From: JANYJJ01 sp038241115
GTDB taxonomy: Bacteria; Pseudomonadota; Gammaproteobacteria; Burkholderiales; Burkholderiaceae_C
Direction of reading: 5' to 3'
Assembly (NCBI GenBank): GCA_038241115.1
Contig: JBBRGA010000184.1
Coordinates: 1 to 5,289 of the forward strand
DNA: 5,289 bases
This document shows, piece after piece, positions 1 through 4,477 of the stretch (within the stretch, counting starts at the first letter, position 1; the number at the start of each line of letters is the position of its first letter). The notes beneath the pieces are model-generated. The model was not told the origin of the DNA. It worked only from the letters and a program-made list of their open reading frames with translations, and did no database searches. Both the position numbers and the translations under genes were made by a program.

Positions 1-87
1 GACAACATCTACGACCTGAACCGGCTCGACGATCAACTGCTGCTGGGCATCAAGGGCACCCTGAGCGTGCTGGAGCTCGGCACCCTG
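1..87 (+). pseudogene. Serine recombinase (resolvase/invertase family) fragment
   Basis: Frame 1 is open from the window edge and reads DNIYDLNRLDDQ then LLLGIKGTLSVLELGTL. This resembles the part of the resolvase N-terminal catalytic domain found in large serine recombinases, where a conserved D-x-L-x-L-G-x-K-G-T-x-S-x-x-E-L stretch leads into the long helix E. The gene begins left of the window. After about base 87 the frame stays open to a TGA at 223-225, but the residues no longer look like the family, which would continue with a charged Arg/Glu-rich helix. The gene therefore seems cut off by the IS-like sequence that follows. Family assignment is from remembered motifs; the exact junction is uncertain by some tens of bases. 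Confidence 0.55.
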
Positions 88-160
88 CTTGTTGATCCAC
101 CTCTGCTGCAGCGCACCCGCATACCCCCCTGCGTCAGACTAGTTGTCGCCTCCCCTTTCA

Positions 161-175
161 CGCGGATGATCCGCG
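161..175. repeat. Perfect 15-nt palindrome before the transposase orfA
   Basis: CGCGGAT and ATCCGCG face each other around a single central G. As RNA this could form a 6-bp GC-rich stem with a TGA loop, ending just before the GGAG Shine-Dalgarno at 178-181. Hairpins placed just upstream of transposase starts are known in several IS families, where they limit expression from outside transcription. A role here is inference; an operator site is the alternative. Confidence 0.45.
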
Positions 176-190
176 CCGGAGCAAGACAAC

Positions 191-769
191 ATGCAAAAGA
201 TCCAACATTCACCAGAGTTCATTGAGCAGGCGCTGGGTAAGGCCCGTACGCGCGATTCGCGCACCTTGGAATCGGTGGCCATCGAGCTGAACATGTCCCT
301 GGGAACGCTCAAGGGCTGGCTCAAGAGATCGCGCTCTGTGGGGCGAGCGTTGCCGCATGCGGCAACGCTGCCCGGCGTGCCTGGCGACAAGCCCGCAGCC
401 CAGTGGAGCCCTGCGCAGCGGCTCATGGCCTTGAACGAAAGCCACGCCCTGATGGGGCCAGCGCTGCACGCCTGGTGCCGTGAGAAAGGCCTGTTCGAGC
501 ACCAGTTGATCCAGTGGCGCGATGCTTTTTGCGCGACAGCGCAGCCCACCGCTGCCAGCGCGGCCGAGCAACGCCTGTCAAACACCGCACTGCGCGAGCT
601 GCAAGGCCGACACCAGCGACTGCAAAGCGAGATGCGCCGCAAAGACCGCGCGCTGGCCGAGGCCGCTGCATTGCTGGTCCTTCAAAAAAAGTTCCAGGCC
701 TTGATTCTCAAATCGCAGGACGAGGACAAATTAGCACGCTCGCGCAACGTGCCACCGCGCTGCACTTGA
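191..769 (+). CDS. IS3-like transposase OrfA (DNA-binding subunit), 192 aa
   Basis: OrfA-type proteins bind the IS ends and, by -1 frameshifting, supply the N-terminal part of the OrfAB transposase. Residues 24-45 (TLESVAIELNMSLGTLKGWL) form a helix-turn-helix. Residues 72-114, with WSPAQRL, LHAWCREKGLF and IQWRDAFC, form a second, similar helical DNA-binding unit. Residues 126-171 are a long leucine-rich amphipathic helix containing KDRALAEAAALLVLQKKFQAL, matching the leucine zipper of IS3-family OrfA proteins. The start is ATG 191 with GGAG at 178-181. The frame carries A AAA AAG at 685-691 in register, a classic -1 slippage site. After DEDK (residues 177-180) the frame runs into 12 non-conserved residues and stops. 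OrfA itself looks intact, but the element is dead without orfB. The transposase group within the IS3 family is not fixed. Confidence 0.75.
   Translation: MQKIQHSPEFIEQALGKARTRDSRTLESVAIELNMSLGTLKGWLKRSRSVGRALPHAATLPGVPGDKPAAQWSPAQRLMALNESHALMGPALHAWCREKGLFEHQLIQWRDAFCATAQPTAASAAEQRLSNTALRELQGRHQRLQSEMRRKDRALAEAAALLVLQKKFQALILKSQDEDKLARSRNVPPRCT
685..691 (+). promoter_or_regulatory. Candidate programmed -1 frameshift heptamer A AAA AAG
   Basis: The bases lie in register with orfA (AAA 686-688, AAG 689-691), and the orfB remnant is in the -1 frame. This is the arrangement IS3-family elements use to make OrfAB. Conserved OrfA-like residues (DEDK) continue about 40 bases past the heptamer. The frame change seen now could therefore instead be a one-base loss near 727-731, where an extra A would join DEDK directly to ISTLAQRAT. 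Confidence 0.4.
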
Positions 770-981
770 TTGATGAAGCGTGCAACGCCAGCGCCCGGCT
801 GCACAGGGCCTGCGCGGTCATCGGGCTGGCCGCACGCACCGTGCAGCGCTGGTTGCACGCTGGCAAGAACGCGCTGCACGTCGGTGACAGACGCACCTCT
901 GGTCAGCGCATTCACGACCAAAGCCGCCTGGCGTTCAGCGTCGCTGAGTTTGTTGGGCGGGCAGTTGTGAATCGACGGTGA
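730..981 (+). pseudogene. IS3-like transposase OrfB, N-terminal remnant, truncated and partly inverted
   Basis: In the -1 frame relative to orfA the sequence reads ISTLAQRATALHLIDEAC, then HRACAVIGLAARTVQRWL with a helix-turn-helix (about 814-861), then GDRRTSGQR. This is the N-terminal helix-turn-helix and linker seen in OrfB of IS3-type elements. There is no separate start codon, so it would depend on frameshifting. From 916 the plus strand leaves the family, while the bottom strand of 916-966 encodes NCPPNKLSDAERQAALV, the linker expected next. Flipping that segment restores GQRIHNCPPNKLSDAERQAALVVN in the same frame. After 972 the frame ends in RR and TGA. The DDE (rve) catalytic core is absent. 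Confidence 0.65.
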
Positions 982-1264
982 CTGGGTTCTTGCGTTGGCG
1001 CATGGAGCGGTTCTCCAGGTGAGTCCTTAAGACGACTCTAGGCGCAAAGCACGGCCGGTTCGGCGATGACTTTGGTCGAAAAACTGCCGGATGACGCCGA
1101 AGGAAGTTCGAATGGGGTCAACGGCAGTGTTGCGCGGCTGCGCGAAGCGATTGCAGGGCGACGTGCCTGTCATTGGCAGATGTGTGCTGGCCGGATGTTC
1201 CGGTTTCGCGCGGAGGCCACGAGCGGGCTCCTTACGGCAGCAGTACGACAACGAACGGGCCGAG
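982..1264. other. Non-coding or decayed stretch, no recognised gene
   Basis: Several short overlapping frames are open here on both strands, but none has a convincing Shine-Dalgarno, conserved composition or recognisable motif. The first 65 bases may be the right end of the IS. A small hairpin (CCGGA-TGT-TCCGG, 1191-1203) and a distant inverted pair TTCGGCG/CGCCGAA (1059-1065 and 1096-1102) are the only structures noted. The block is probably the former downstream flank of the tRNA-Asn gene or part of an older element. Confidence 0.4.
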
Positions 1265-1303
1265 AAAAACAAAAGGGTTAGCGGCTACTCACCAGCTAAC
1301 CCC
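1265..1303 (-). terminator. Rho-independent terminator downstream of the tRNA-Asn 3' end
   Basis: Read on the minus strand, GGGTTAGC (1302-1295) pairs perfectly with GCTAACCC (1282-1275) across a 12-nt loop. It is followed at once by the T-rich tail TTTTGTTTTT (1274-1265). It starts about nine bases after the CCA end of the tRNA fragment, in the right orientation to end tRNA-Asn transcription. Its survival suggests that the sequence to its left is the original downstream side of the tRNA gene. Confidence 0.8.
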
Positions 1304-1311
1304 GCCTATTT

Positions 1312-1360
1312 TGGCTCCTCGACCTGGGCTCGAACCAGGGACCTGCGGATTAACAGTCCG
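1312..1360 (-). tRNA. tRNA-Asn (GTT), 3' half only
   Basis: On the minus strand the 49 bases run from tRNA position 28 to the CCA. They contain the anticodon loop CTGTTAA (plus strand 1350-1356; anticodon GTT), the 3' anticodon strand TCCGC, variable region AGGTC, a perfect T arm CCTGG-TTCGAGC-CCAGG, the acceptor strand TCGAGGA, discriminator G and CCA. The matching 5' acceptor strand TCCTCGA and the D arm are absent: the sequence to the right is AT-rich and unrelated. Position 27 is already T, where pairing needs G. This is a non-functional displaced 3' end, not a tRNA gene. Confidence 0.85.
1312..1360. other. Attachment site (att half-site) of the integrated element
   Basis: P4-type and related integrases recombine within the 3' half of tRNA genes, and their element carries a copy that rebuilds the tRNA. 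A tRNA 3' half without its 5' half, 177 bases from an integrase start, fits one end of such an insertion. The crossover would lie in or near the anticodon loop to T-arm region. The partner site, with an intact tRNA-Asn, should lie outside the window to the right. Confidence 0.7.
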
Positions 1361-1380
1361 AACGCTTTAATATTTGCCTG

Positions 1381-1464
1381 TGTTGATTGTCAGCCATAGA
1401 ATCAATATAAATCAACAATTTAACATCAAAGCACTGGACAGGTAGCCAGTTCAACTGTTGATTG
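1381..1464. repeat. Three TGTTGATT copies in the AT-rich att-integrase interval
   Basis: TGTTGATTG occurs at 1381-1389 and 1456-1464. An inverted copy, AATCAACA, lies at 1410-1417. The surrounding 1361-1480 is clearly more AT-rich than the rest of the window. Placed between the att half-site and the integrase gene, they may be arm-type integrase sites or excisionase/repressor sites; this role is inference. Confidence 0.45.
1383..1411 (+). promoter_or_regulatory. Candidate sigma70 promoter for the integrase gene
   Basis: TTGATT (1383-1388) and TATAAA (1406-1411) are separated by exactly 17 bases, each close to consensus, and point towards the integrase start about 125 bases downstream. Two TGTTGATT repeats overlap or adjoin it, which would allow control by a protein binding them. 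The leader after it also contains the 11-bp tandem repeats. Confidence 0.45.
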
Positions 1465-1486
1465 AAATTCGGCAAAATTGGGGTAC

Positions 1487-1519
1487 AGCCCCTACATAGC
1501 CCCTACATAGCCCCTACAT
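1487..1519. repeat. 11-bp tandem repeat AGCCCCTACAT, three perfect copies
   Basis: Copies lie at 1487-1497, 1498-1508 and 1509-1519, about one DNA helical turn apart. Upstream, GGGGTACA (1480-1487) is close to the reverse complement of the repeat core (TGTAGGGG). Together they make four iterated sites in the leader just before the integrase Shine-Dalgarno. Phased repeats beside an integrase gene suggest arm-type binding sites or an autoregulatory operator; the repeats are certain, the role is inferred. Confidence 0.8.
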
Positions 1520-1537
1520 GGGATTGGAGAGCGCACG

Positions 1538-3001
1538 ATGGCACGACCGAAAAAGACTGACGCGCCCGACTTGGCGCAGCGTTTAGACCTGACCGTTGGT
1601 GCAATCGAACGATTGACCTGCCCACCTGGAAAGCTTCAGGCTTTTCTGCGTGACACCGAAGCACCAAGCCTGCGCGTGCGCGTGACTGCTACCGGCGCGA
1701 AGTCGCATGTGTTTGAGCGCAGCCTGAAAAACAAGTCCATCCGAATCACCATCGGCAGCGTGCACGACTGGACGATTGAAAAAGCTCGCGCCGAAGCCCG
1801 GCGTCTGTCCGTGTTGCTTGACGCTGGCACCGACCCACGCGAGCTTGAGCGCGAGCGTGCCGAAGCCAAGGCCGCAGCCACCGCTGAGAAGGCCATGCAA
1901 GCTGCCGCCGTAGCCATCCAAGCCACCGCCGATGCCATGACGGTGGGTGAGGCGTGGAACCGCTACGTGGCCGAGCGTCGGCCTCGTTGGGGTGCGCGCA
2001 ACTATGCCGACCACCTGGGCATGGTTCAAGAAGGCGGCATGGCTCGCAGGCGCTTGCTCGGTGTGCTGACCAAGCCCGGCCCATTGGCCCCGTTGATGGC
2101 GCTGCGCCTGATGGACCTTGACGCGAAGGCTGTAGAGCGTTGGGCCATCAAAGAAGCCAAGGACCGGCCTGCGCGCGTGCGTCTGGCACTGCGGCTGCTG
2201 AAGGCATTCCTTCGGTGGGCTGCTGCCGAGGCTGACCTGACCGACAAGGTGAACCCTGCCGCCGCAAGCGCCAAAAAAGCACGCGAAGCCGCAGGCAAGG
2301 CAAAGCCAAAAGATGACGTACTGGAACGCGGGCAACTGGCCGCATGGTTCAGCGCCGTGCGCGGCATTCCGAACGTGGTGACTGCTGCCTATCTTCAAAC
2401 GCTGCTGATGACCGGCGCACGCCCCGGCGAAGTGTTGTCGCTGCAATGGAGCGACTTGAACACCCAGTGGCAGAGCCTCAACATTCGAGACAAGGTGGAG
2501 GGCGAACGCCAGATTCCGTTGACACCCTACGTCTGGGGCGTCTTGTCTGCGCTGCCGCGCCGCAATGATTGGGTGTTTTCAAGTGCGCGTGCCATCAGCT
2601 TGGAGCCGGTGCACGTAAAGCGCCGCGAGCTTTATCACGCAGGCCGTGGCACCGCTGCGCCAGAAGGCCACACAGCCCCGGCAAGCGCGTCTGGCCGATT
2701 GATGGACCCTGACACCGCGCACCGTCAAGCGTGCGCTGCTGCGGGCCTTGAAGGGCTGACCTTGCACGGCCTGCGCAGGAGCTTCGCCAGCCTGACCGAG
2801 TGGCTGGAAGTGCCGACCGGCGTGGTTGCTCAAATTCAAGGCCACAAGCCCAGCGCCACGGCAGAGAAGCATTACAAACGCCGCCCGCTTGACTTGCTGC
2901 GCGTGCATCACGAAAAGATTGAGGCGTGGATTCTTGAGCAGGCTGGTGTGAGCTTTGATGCCAAAGCCGCACCGGCTGGTCTGCGGGTGGTGGCGGGATA
3001 G
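1538..3001 (+). CDS. int: P4-type tyrosine recombinase (integrase), 487 aa
   Basis: This is a site-specific recombinase that integrates and excises the element at the tRNA-Asn att site. The start is ATG 1538 with GGAGA at 1526-1530. Residues 23-95 resemble the N-terminal arm-binding domain of P4-type integrases (APSLRVRVTATGAKSHVF, then IRITIGSVHDWTIEKARAEA). Residues 102-132 are an Ala/Glu-rich helix, and about 135-245 form the core-binding domain. The catalytic domain carries R295 in TGARPGEVLSLQW, K319 in IRDKVEGER, H410 and R413 in LHGLRRSF, H436 in GHKPSATAEKHY and the nucleophile Y446. All six expected catalytic positions are present, so it should be active. The stretch between K319 and H410 is long, with a Gly/Ala-rich insert near residues 365-385. 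It is separated by 177 bases from the tRNA fragment and reads away from it. Confidence 0.93.
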   Translation: MARPKKTDAPDLAQRLDLTVGAIERLTCPPGKLQAFLRDTEAPSLRVRVTATGAKSHVFERSLKNKSIRITIGSVHDWTIEKARAEARRLSVLLDAGTDPRELERERAEAKAAATAEKAMQAAAVAIQATADAMTVGEAWNRYVAERRPRWGARNYADHLGMVQEGGMARRRLLGVLTKPGPLAPLMALRLMDLDAKAVERWAIKEAKDRPARVRLALRLLKAFLRWAAAEADLTDKVNPAAASAKKAREAAGKAKPKDDVLERGQLAAWFSAVRGIPNVVTAAYLQTLLMTGARPGEVLSLQWSDLNTQWQSLNIRDKVEGERQIPLTPYVWGVLSALPRRNDWVFSSARAISLEPVHVKRRELYHAGRGTAAPEGHTAPASASGRLMDPDTAHRQACAAAGLEGLTLHGLRRSFASLTEWLEVPTGVVAQIQGHKPSATAEKHYKRRPLDLLRVHHEKIEAWILEQAGVSFDAKAAPAGLRVVAG

Positions 3002-3062
3002 TTGTTTTGGCGACCGCTCTAAATAGCGAATAGAGACATACAAAGTTATATATATTTAAACG
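3002..3062 (+). promoter_or_regulatory. AT-rich leader with inverted repeat upstream of the toxin-antitoxin operon
   Basis: The 61 bases between the integrase stop and the toxin start contain an inverted pair CTCTA (3017-3021) and TAGAG (3031-3035) and an alternating TA run (3047-3056) ending in TTTAAA. Type II toxin-antitoxin operons are normally repressed by their antitoxin at such operator-promoter regions. A -10-like TATATA is present, but no good -35 was found at 17 bases from it, so the promoter assignment is weak. Confidence 0.35.
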
Positions 3063-3398
3063 ATGAAGCCGATAGAATTTAGAGGCACTGCGCTGAGTGA
3101 CCTGCGCGACTTCCCTCAAAGTGCCAAGCGTGAAGCGGGGCACCAATTGGACAAGGTGCAAAACGGTTTGCAGCCGGATGACTTCAAGCCGATGAAAACG
3201 ATTGGCGCTGGCGTGGTGGAGGTTCGCATCAGGGACGAAGCTGGCGCGTTTCGGGTGGTGTACGTCGCCAAATTTGAAAGCGCCGTGTATGTGCTGCACT
3301 GTTTTCAAAAGAAGAGCCCAAAGACCGCCCCGCGTGACATGGAGCTAGCCCGCCAGCGATTGGCAGACTTGATGAAGGAGATGCAACATGACCGTTAA
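3063..3398 (+). CDS. HigB/RelE-like toxin (Gp49-like family), 111 aa
   Basis: Members of this phage Gp49-like branch of the RelE/ParE superfamily are ribosome-dependent mRNA interferases or related growth inhibitors, neutralised by a partner antitoxin. The family pattern is clear: MKPIEFRGTALSDLRDFP, an Arg/Lys-rich helix with Q28-L29-D30-K31, K45-T46-I47-G48, VVEVRI (51-56), R64-V-V-Y67, and the C-terminal HCFQKKSPKT (79-88) followed by a helix ELARQRLADL. Candidate active or RNA-contacting residues are R55, R64, H79, K83, K84 and K87. Length is normal for the family. The ATG has no visible Shine-Dalgarno (preceding bases ATATTTAAACG), so translation may be weak. The 3' end overlaps the antitoxin start by 11 bases. 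It could equally be listed as a RelE/ParE toxin. Confidence 0.88.
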   Translation: MKPIEFRGTALSDLRDFPQSAKREAGHQLDKVQNGLQPDDFKPMKTIGAGVVEVRIRDEAGAFRVVYVAKFESAVYVLHCFQKKSPKTAPRDMELARQRLADLMKEMQHDR

Positions 3399-3735
3399 GC
3401 AAAAATTCGCCAACGTGTGGGACGCCATCGAAGACACGCCCCAGGCGGCCGCGAGCATGAGGGCACGCTCTGCGCTGATGATGGAACTGAGCGCCGTGAT
3501 TCAGAACAGCGGCATGACGCAAAGCGATGCCGCCGCTCTGTTTGGCGTGACGCAGCCGCGTGTGTCTGACCTGATGCGCGGAAAGATAAATCTGTTTTCG
3601 CTGGACACCTTGTTTGACATGGCCGCGACCGCAGGCATGAGCCCGATGGTGAAAGTCAGCAAGCCCAAAGCGGCTGCGGGGAGGCCCAACGCGAACCGCA
3701 AACGCGTAGCCGCTTCTGAGCTGGTGCCTGCCTGA
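3388..3735 (+). CDS. HigA-like antitoxin, Xre-type helix-turn-helix (HTH_37-like), 115 aa
   Basis: This is the partner antitoxin: it binds the toxin and probably represses the operon. Residues 7-36 (FANVWDAIEDTPQAA, then RSALMMELSAVI) form the usual N-terminal helices. Residues 43-64 are the helix-turn-helix (MTQSDAAALFGVTQPRVSDL, then MRG), followed by KINLFSLDTLFDMAATAGM. These are typical of the antitoxins encoded behind Gp49-like toxins. Residues 89-108 form an unusual basic Lys/Arg/Ala-rich tail not needed for the fold. The start ATG 3388 lies inside the toxin gene, with GAAGGAG at 3375-3381 as a strong Shine-Dalgarno, stronger than the toxin's. This would favour antitoxin excess. Toxin-before-antitoxin order is typical of higBA. 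Confidence 0.88.
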   Translation: MTVKQKFANVWDAIEDTPQAAASMRARSALMMELSAVIQNSGMTQSDAAALFGVTQPRVSDLMRGKINLFSLDTLFDMAATAGMSPMVKVSKPKAAAGRPNANRKRVAASELVPA

Positions 3736-3915
3736 GTGCCGCAACGCCATGAAGACACTCAAGGCATGAAGCGCGAACTGATTGCAGCCCGCGCCCGCGC
3801 CGGGATGACACGAAGCTATGTTGCCCAGCGCATGTGCACGACACAGAGCGCCATCACCCGCCTAGAAGGTGGCAAGCAAGCGCCGTTGATGTGCACGGCA
3901 CCTCGCCTACCCTGA
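3736..3915 (+). pseudogene. Truncated Xre-type helix-turn-helix regulator
   Basis: Starting at ATG 3766 it encodes 49 residues (or 59 from GTG 3736). It has KRELIAARARAGMTRSYVAQ and CTTQSAITRLEGGKQAP, the helix-turn-helix of Xre/Cro-type regulators such as HigA and the antitoxins of RelE-type toxins. The family normally continues with about 20-40 more residues (a TLxRYAxA helix and a short beta strand). Here it ends after PLMCTAPRLP, so the C-terminal part looks lost by deletion or frameshift. It lies in the same frame as the preceding antitoxin, from which a single TGA (3733-3735) separates it. No good Shine-Dalgarno precedes ATG 3766. It may be a relic or a minimal DNA-binding protein. Confidence 0.55.
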
Positions 3916-4005
3916 AGGCCAAACTGACCGAGGTCATGGCCGAAGCGCCAGCAATCCTCAAAGCCACAGAGCGCAATAGTCCAAACGATTCACAAGGTGA
4001 CCCCA

Positions 4006-4185
4006 ATGAACCCAACAACTTCTACACCGACCTCCGAAGTCGCCTTGCCTCAAGAGGCGACGGACGAGGAGATAGACCACTTTATAGCGAACCCGCACTT
4101 GTACAAGGACTACGCCGAAAGTCTGACCGGGTGGACTCTGGACGACGAGCCGGGACAGTCGTTGGGGCAGTCGCGCCGGGATTAA
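4006..4185 (+). CDS. Small acidic protein of unknown function, 59 aa
   Basis: I do not recognise this protein. The start is ATG 4006 with AAGGTGA at 3994-4000 as a good Shine-Dalgarno; an in-frame GTG at 3997 lies inside that site and is less likely. It has a Ser/Thr/Pro-rich N-terminus (NPTTSTPTSEVALP), then an acidic helical middle with ATDEEIDHFIANPHLYKDYA, ESLTGWTLDDEPGQSLGQSRRD and a stop. Codon use is consistent with a real gene. There is no signal peptide or membrane segment. It lies wholly inside a longer frame (3834-4358), which looks less gene-like. Its size and charge would suit a small regulator or an antitoxin-like partner, but nothing shows this directly. Confidence 0.5.
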   Translation: MNPTTSTPTSEVALPQEATDEEIDHFIANPHLYKDYAESLTGWTLDDEPGQSLGQSRRD

Positions 4186-4477
4186 AAGAAGGTGCAGCCG
4201 TCATCCGATGGGGTGGAGATGCCTTCGGGCCTGAAGGATTCCTGACTTCCGCTTACAGCGGCCAGACGGCTGACGACCAGCCCGGATTTCTTTTTTCGGT
4301 CGTCCTCCCCCAAGGGCGCGGTGAGCGTGCTGTGGGGCGGATAGAGGCCATCCGCTGACCAGTCTCAATAATCTTCACCAGTTATGCCCTGGCCTAGCTT
4401 TAGCGGGCGACAAGTCGGACACCTTCACCGATTGGCCGGGGCACTCAATTTGAGGGCTGACGCTTGAAGGAACGCAG
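4186..4477. other. Intergenic stretch without a recognised gene
   Basis: About 290 bases separate the small acidic ORF from the next gene. The small ORF's frame resumes after its stop, reading VQPSSDGVEMPSGLKDS and, after another stop, TTSPDFFFRSSSPKGAVSV with GC-rich third positions (up to TAG 4342-4344). This may be the decayed tail of a longer gene. GCGGAT/ATCCGC (4337-4342 and 4350-4355) form a 6-bp hairpin with a 7-nt loop and no U-tract. Confidence 0.4.

Larger units (their letters stand above)
130..1046 (+). mobile_element. Degenerate IS3-like insertion sequence (limits tentative)
   Basis: The interval contains orfA of an IS3-type two-frame transposase, a short -1-frame orfB remnant, and possible ends. 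Reading inward, the left end would start TGCGTCAGACTAG at 130 and the right end TGCGCCTAGAGTCG on the minus strand from 1046. The two match only partly (TGCG, then C, AGA, T), so the limits are tentative. No target duplication is visible next to them. Most of orfB, including all of its DDE catalytic core, is missing, so the copy cannot move by itself. Bases 972-1022 read as STVTGFLRWRMERFSR then TGA in a third frame, which could be the leftover C-terminal tail of orfB; that is a guess. Confidence 0.5.

Noticed and set aside
1191..1203. CCGGA-TGT-TCCGG hairpin as a terminator or site
   Set aside because: It is short, with a 3-nt loop and a weak TTT tail, and has no associated gene.
1312..1360. 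Functional tRNA-Asn gene
   Set aside because: The 5' acceptor strand, D arm and part of the anticodon stem are absent; only the 3' half is present.
1487..1519. Possible CRISPR array
   Set aside because: The 11-bp repeats are directly adjacent with no spacers and number only three.
1583..2446. 287-residue minus-strand ORF
   Set aside because: It lies antisense to the integrase, whose motifs are unambiguous. Its His/Gln/Arg-rich composition is typical of an antisense shadow in GC-rich DNA.
2595..3308. 237-residue minus-strand ORF
   Set aside because: It runs across the integrase end and the toxin gene on the opposite strand. It has no recognisable motif and is explained by those genes.
4337..4355. 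Hairpin as an intrinsic terminator
   Set aside because: The stem is only 6 bp and no U-tract follows.
3834..4358. 174-residue plus-strand ORF
   Set aside because: It starts inside the helix-turn-helix ORF without a Shine-Dalgarno, is Arg/Gly-rich with shadow-like codon use, and overlaps the better supported 4006-4185 ORF.
4384..4467. 27-residue ORF before the tandem-module gene
   Set aside because: It has no ribosome binding site or recognisable feature and is too short to support.
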